DNA of 64,000 nt. Origin: Odobenus rosmarus divergens. Its lineage: Eukaryota; Chordata; Mammalia; Carnivora; Odobenidae. Each line of letters opens with the position of its first letter. Position 1 is the stretch's first letter. The translations under genes were made by a program, and so were the position numbers. This document shows positions 59,810-64,000 of this stretch, piece by piece. Under the pieces are notes generated by a model, which was not told the DNA's origin, ran no database searches, and worked only from the letters and a program-made list of their open reading frames with translations. Location of the stretch: positions 83,504 to 147,503 of the forward strand of contig NW_004451516.1 in the NCBI RefSeq assembly GCF_000321225.1. Direction: 5' to 3'.

Positions 59810-59960
59810 TCTCCAACTGTGCAAATGTAAGCAAGTTATTTAACCTGAGTCTCAAGTTTCCTCATATGTAAAATGGGGACAAAGGTATTGTCTCTCTCAT
59901 AAAATAATGCCCAGAGAGATAGTGCTTAAGAAGTTTCTCATACATTTTAAGTGTTCAATT
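59810..59960 (-). mobile_element. MIR SINE relic
   Basis: Antisense MIR: gcaagttatttaacctgagt, ctcaagtttcctcatatgta, aaatggggacaaaggtattg, then a degraded 5' side (gagagatagtgcttaag). Confidence 0.8.
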
Positions 59961-59974
59961 ATTGGGGGTTTTTT

Positions 59975-60067
59975 TGTTGTTTTTTTTTTTTTGATAAAGA
60001 TTTTATTTATTTATTTGAGAGGGAGAGAAAAGAGCACAAGCAGGGGGGAGGGGAAAGGGAGAAGCGG
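59975..60067 (-). mobile_element. Can-SINE 3' fragment
   Basis: Antisense tail and CT-rich part only: a T-run (59978-59990), gataaagattttatttattt, gagagggagagaaaagagca, gggagaagcggtg. The tRNA-like head is absent, so this copy is truncated. Confidence 0.88.
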
Positions 60068-61377
60068 TGTACATTACACAAGTAATGAATGGGTGTTGTG
60101 TGGAAGGATGTATGAGAAAGAGCATGCTTGCAATGGCATGGAACTCAAAATAGAAATTTACAATTTTTGTTTTAAAGTTTTAATATAAAATAAGCCTATT
60201 CTTGGCTTGTATTTCTTACAGACTTAGTATGGCTTTTACCAAGAGGCTCTTTAAATTTTGACAGTTAATTTTTCTAAAATGTACATGTTCAAATATATAT
60301 TTTAAAGTTAGTACTTCATTATACCCCCTCAGCAAAACAAAAAGTCTAAATATGCTTAATGATTCAGTTTTTGCATAACCTAAGAACATTACTTAATGGT
60401 GCTTGAATTAACAAAATGAATTGAGCTAATTGATGACATCCCTTCTTAATGATACACTGACTTTCTGAGTCATCTCTTCTACTTCCGTCAGTCTCATTAG
60501 GCCAGGGCCACTTGCCTAGTAGGTGCCCTCTGGCATTTCTATAGATCAACTAAATGGGCCTGCTTCAGTGCTAAGTCAGGGAGAAGCAGATTTTCTGTGG
60601 TCTTCTGACCCCTTTCTTTCTCCCACCCTGAAAATCATCAATCTTTCAGGAGTGTTAAATTTGCTTTGAGGGTCATAAATATATACTGGTGGAATTTTAC
60701 TACTGAAGAACTCTGTTATATTGAGATAAAAGTTTGAGGAAGCGTGGGGTTACCTGTACAAAAACTTTGACTCCAAATAAAAACACCAATATACGGACTT
60801 TATTTCAATAAATATATTCAAGCATTATTACCCTCAACATCAGCATTGCAAAAAGAAATATTGCCATGAGATTCATTGTTAAAAAAAATAGAGAAATGTG
60901 TGTTATTAAGCTATAAAAAGTGCATACATTTTGAAAAAATATAATGTCTTGTACTAGAACATTTTTGTCCACGAGTAAAATTGTGAAAATAATTAAACAC
61001 ACATAGTTGTTGAAGATAAGTGTATTAACAGTAGACTTTTCCTTAGACTTTCTGAAAAATCAAAGAACAAAGGGGAAAAAATGATCTTTTAAACAGACAA
61101 AAGACCTAAAGGTGAATATTAAATTTTATACACTTTTCTTTCTGAGTTGATTTAACCTCATGTGAGCAATACTTGTCTGGTAAATGGATGTATATGAACT
61201 TTAGAAACCAAACTTTCAAAAGGAATTTATTTCAGTTATGCCACAGACTCCGAGAAATGTCACATTTATTCCAAGAGTTATTTTGTTACTTAGAAGTTTA
61301 AGTGTTTTGACCAGTGAAAAGTTAACAAAACAAAAAAAGCTGAGCATAGCATGATTTAAAGAATGCCAATTTGTAAC
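60068..61377. other. Unassigned, transposon-poor DNA
   Basis: No recognised repeat. The segment 60400-60660 has higher sequence complexity (agtcatctcttctacttccg, aggccagggccacttgccta). Short frames are unsupported. Confidence 0.45.
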
Positions 61378-61852
61378 CCAGGGGATAGGTATTTGCATAC
61401 TAATTGTAATGTTCCTGCTGTCACATTACCTTCAGCTTGAAGATCAGTCAGAAAAAGAAATTCGGCATCATCTGTGACAGACAGTGGAAAGAAAAATGCC
61501 AGTGAAGTGAGTTGCTATTTAAAGCTATTTTTAATCTCAGAGGATGTACAAATGAAATACTTGAGCCTTCATTAGTCTCGATGTTTTGTTTCCCTCATTT
61601 ATGATAAATATGCTAATTTTTGTCTTTCTTGCTGATTTATTTTTTCCCCTTTATTGATTTCTTCTTCTTTTCTAAAATATGTCAACAATTCATGACTTGC
61701 TTGTGCAGTTAATTCTTTATATTTGCCAAGATAAAGAAAGGTTATGCAGGGGAGAAAAAAACAGCGAGTGTTTTTTTTATGTGAAGCTTTTCAAAATTAT
61801 TAAGTGTTAGAATTTGAGACAAAAGATATATATGATCCTTTTTTTAAGATGC
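61378..61852. other. Candidate conserved noncoding element
   Basis: No recognised repeat. Contains a perfect octamer atttgcat (61391-61398) with taattg beside it, a MEIS/TGIF-like tgacag (61475-61480) and a reverse octamer variant atgctaat (61610-61617). Regulatory function is inferred only. Confidence 0.3.
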
Positions 61853-62080
61853 TTTTTTTAACCATACATTACATCATTAGTTTTTGATGTAGTGTTCCAT
61901 GTTCAATGTTTGCGTATAACACCCAGTGCCCCATGCAGAACGTGCCCTCTTTAATACCCATCACCAGGCTAACCCATCCCCCCACCCCCTCCCCTCTAGA
62001 ACCCTCAGTTTGTTTCTCAGAGTCCATCGTCTCTCATGGTTGGTCTCCCCCACCGATTTCCCCCCCTTCATTTCTCCTTG
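61853..62080 (-). mobile_element. Young carnivore L1 3' end, short
   Basis: Antisense copy: accatacattacatcattag, ttgatgtagtgttccatg, acccagtgccccatgcagaa, aacccatccccccaccccct, gtctctcatggttggtctcc. It lacks the last bases of the family terminus and stops before the internal A-run, so it is truncated on both sides. The four-run G motif is intact on the L1 sense strand (61973-61994). Confidence 0.93.
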
Positions 62081-63039
62081 CAAACATTACTCATTATTGC
62101 AATATTTATTAAGAAATTTGAAAACAGATATTAAATGCTGGGTAAGGAAGCAGCTATCATTTCCTGGGGCACATGGACCCCTTGCTTGAATTTCCCATTC
62201 TCCAGCACACTGCTAATTGAGTGTGAACAGCTAAGTTGTTGGATTCCACATTTCTTAATGCAATACAACTGGTTCTAGCTGGCACAATTAGCAAGATCAC
62301 TGGTAGCTTTCATGCAGTTCCCATCTGGCCTGGCTCTTCTCCGGACACATAATATCGGGACTGCTGGCCTTGATGGCACTCGCTTAATGAAGGAAACAGA
62401 AAGGAAATCAGCCAAAACCCCATGAAACACTAAGTGCAATTTTGGCTCCAAATACATGGTGAATTTTCAGGGCAAATCACACACAAATGAAAAGTTCCTC
62501 TGATTATGCCTCACAATTATACAGGAAATGTACACACAGTCACAAATGAGAAGAGTCAGACAAAAGCTTTGTCAGAGTTACAACTAAAATCAAACAAAAA
62601 GAAAGAGAAAGAAATGATAGAGTGGTACATTATCCATTTACTTAAGGTAAAACATACCAGGTAAAATTTAACCAAGTCAGTACATTTTTAAGTCAGCCAC
62701 CTTCTTTCCCCCTCCCCAATTTGAATTCAGTAGTTTCTTTCTTAACATTTGTATAGTTGCATTTTTTAAAACATGAAACATATTTCTCACTCACATCTAA
62801 CATGAGAAGTGTCCTATTTTTACTTGAAAACATATGAGATTTAAGAATCTATCTTCTGAAAACTTTCTATTGAGTACTCGATTACTGCAATTTAGCTATT
62901 ATTTACAGGAAACATTTGTATGAAATGCAATAAACTCTATTACAGAAAAAGCATTTTCAAAGTATTAATTATAAATGTTCCAAAACATGAGCAAAGTATG
63001 AGCATATGTGTATTGCCTCATTCATCCTAGGAAGGATTG
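62081..63039. other. Transposon-poor, higher-complexity DNA, candidate conserved element
   Basis: From 62130 to 62600 the sequence is balanced and non-repetitive (tttcctggggcacatggacc, ggcacaattagcaagatcac, gggactgctggccttgatgg). A 60-codon minus frame (62457-62275) occurs in it but is not convincing. Function is unknown. Confidence 0.35.
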
Positions 63040-63270
63040 TAAGAAGAGTTTGGATTATAAGGAGACACACCTGTGTTTGAATTCTAACTGCCCATTAGTA
63101 CTTGCAAGATATTACACCGGTCATTAGCATCTCTGAGGCTCCTTATCCACTGGTAATGTAGAATTAAAACAGACTGTCATTTACAAGATTAAATAAGGCA
63201 AAGTAGATGACATGCCTAGCACAGTGTGGTATAGATTGTGAGCTTCAATGCATTGTTGAACATTTTGATG
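63040..63270 (-). mobile_element. MIR SINE, nearly full length
   Basis: Antisense MIR: cctgtgtttgaattctaact, gcatctctgaggctccttat, cattt-acaagattaaataagg, catgcctagcacagtgtggt. Both the core and the pol III head side are present. Confidence 0.8.
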
Positions 63271-64000
63271 CTGGTAAAAATATTATTTCAGCTCATTCAT
63301 ATATAACAATAATTTACTCTTCCACAGAATTATAAATATACAATCAACCCAGAATTTAAAAATTTACACAGCAAATTAAGAACATTATTCCTTTAAATAG
63401 TTGCATCTTGCCTAGCTCCGGAAGAGGGACTACTTATTCCCACTGACCCTCCCATTATATTAGGTAGTCAAAATTGAACCTTTCAAGTCAAACTTGAAAT
63501 TGGTTAGAAAATAGTGAGCCAAGAGCATTCCGGGATCTATCACACACCAGCAGGGGTATTTCTTCAGAGAGCTGAAGGGCAGGTTTTCCTTTTATAATAA
63601 TGAGACATTTGGTGGACCTTAAGTAATACTGGACTATCCAAGTATCTCTAATTCTATTACCTATAATATTCTCTATCCTTAGAAAATGATATTCTAGTAT
63701 ATCTCTCTAATTCAAAACATTAAAATTTTTCTTTTGTCCTTGGTTTTACACCATTCCTCAGACTTTGTTTTCTTCCTTTGTTTGTACAGTTTTCCTACAT
63801 TAATGAAGGTAACAAGAATAGCTACCATTTATTTAAAAACTTCCATTCCTCAAAGACCCCTTTACATCTGATAAGATTTTCACTGAATATTCCCTTTTGC
63901 TTTTGGCGTAAGCAAAATCTGGCTCGCCCTAAATGACATGACTAGCCTTGATGCCTTCTAGAATGGATGTTATCCATTTTCTCCAATTTCATATCCCTCA
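63271..64000. other. Unassigned DNA to window end
   Basis: Mostly unrecognised. A possible MIR start (gaatagctaccatttattta, about 63807) is too short to call. No gene visible. Confidence 0.45.

Overview
The window is nuclear DNA of a carnivoran mammal, and I find no protein-coding gene, rRNA, tRNA gene or CRISPR array in it. It is AT-rich and reads as intergenic or deep intronic sequence. The organism is inferred from about 21 tRNA-Lys-derived Can-SINEs and six 3' ends of one young carnivore L1 family. The SINE bodies are of the arctoid kind: they have the cctgggtggctcag head, a gatcgag B box and a ctctctctctcaaataaataaa tail. None has the diagnostic bases of the abundant young dog SINEC_Cf or of the main cat SINE, so a bear, seal or mustelid relative is likelier than a dog or cat. 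This assignment rests on remembered consensus sequences, not a search.

Layout. 0-15 kb: ancient L2 and MIR relics, three young L1 3' ends (1, 9.2 and 11.5 kb), an ultra-short L1 insertion at 5.2 kb and two SINEs. 15-18 kb: an old L1 with two nested SINEs, another SINE, then a second old L1. 18-24 kb: mostly unassigned DNA holding a perfect 74-bp direct repeat 1.7 kb apart, plus SINEs. 24-36 kb: L2, MIR and SINEs, a young L1 inserted into an old antisense L1 at 30.7 kb, and one unexplained protein-like open frame at 28.1-28.4 kb. 36-44 kb: simple repeats, perfect hairpins, and a transposon-poor stretch (41.7-43.7 kb) rich in homeodomain-like motifs. 44-55 kb: old L1 and L2 relics with nested SINEs, plus a diverged 200-bp duplication at 48.2 and 49.9 kb. 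55-64 kb: SINEs, including a nested tandem pair, a young L1, and transposon-poor stretches that could be conserved noncoding elements.

The content is best read as layered insertions. L2 and MIR are oldest, L1M/L1ME relics lie among them, and Can-SINEs and the young L1 sit on top with target-site duplications (TSDs) still visible. No evident new biological system is present. The most useful leads are the 74-bp repeat with its 11-bp TSD, the 48.2/49.9-kb duplication, the two-tailed 3' end of the young L1, and the candidate conserved noncoding stretches. Repeat family names come from recognition by eye, and boundaries of ancient relics are good to tens of bases only.
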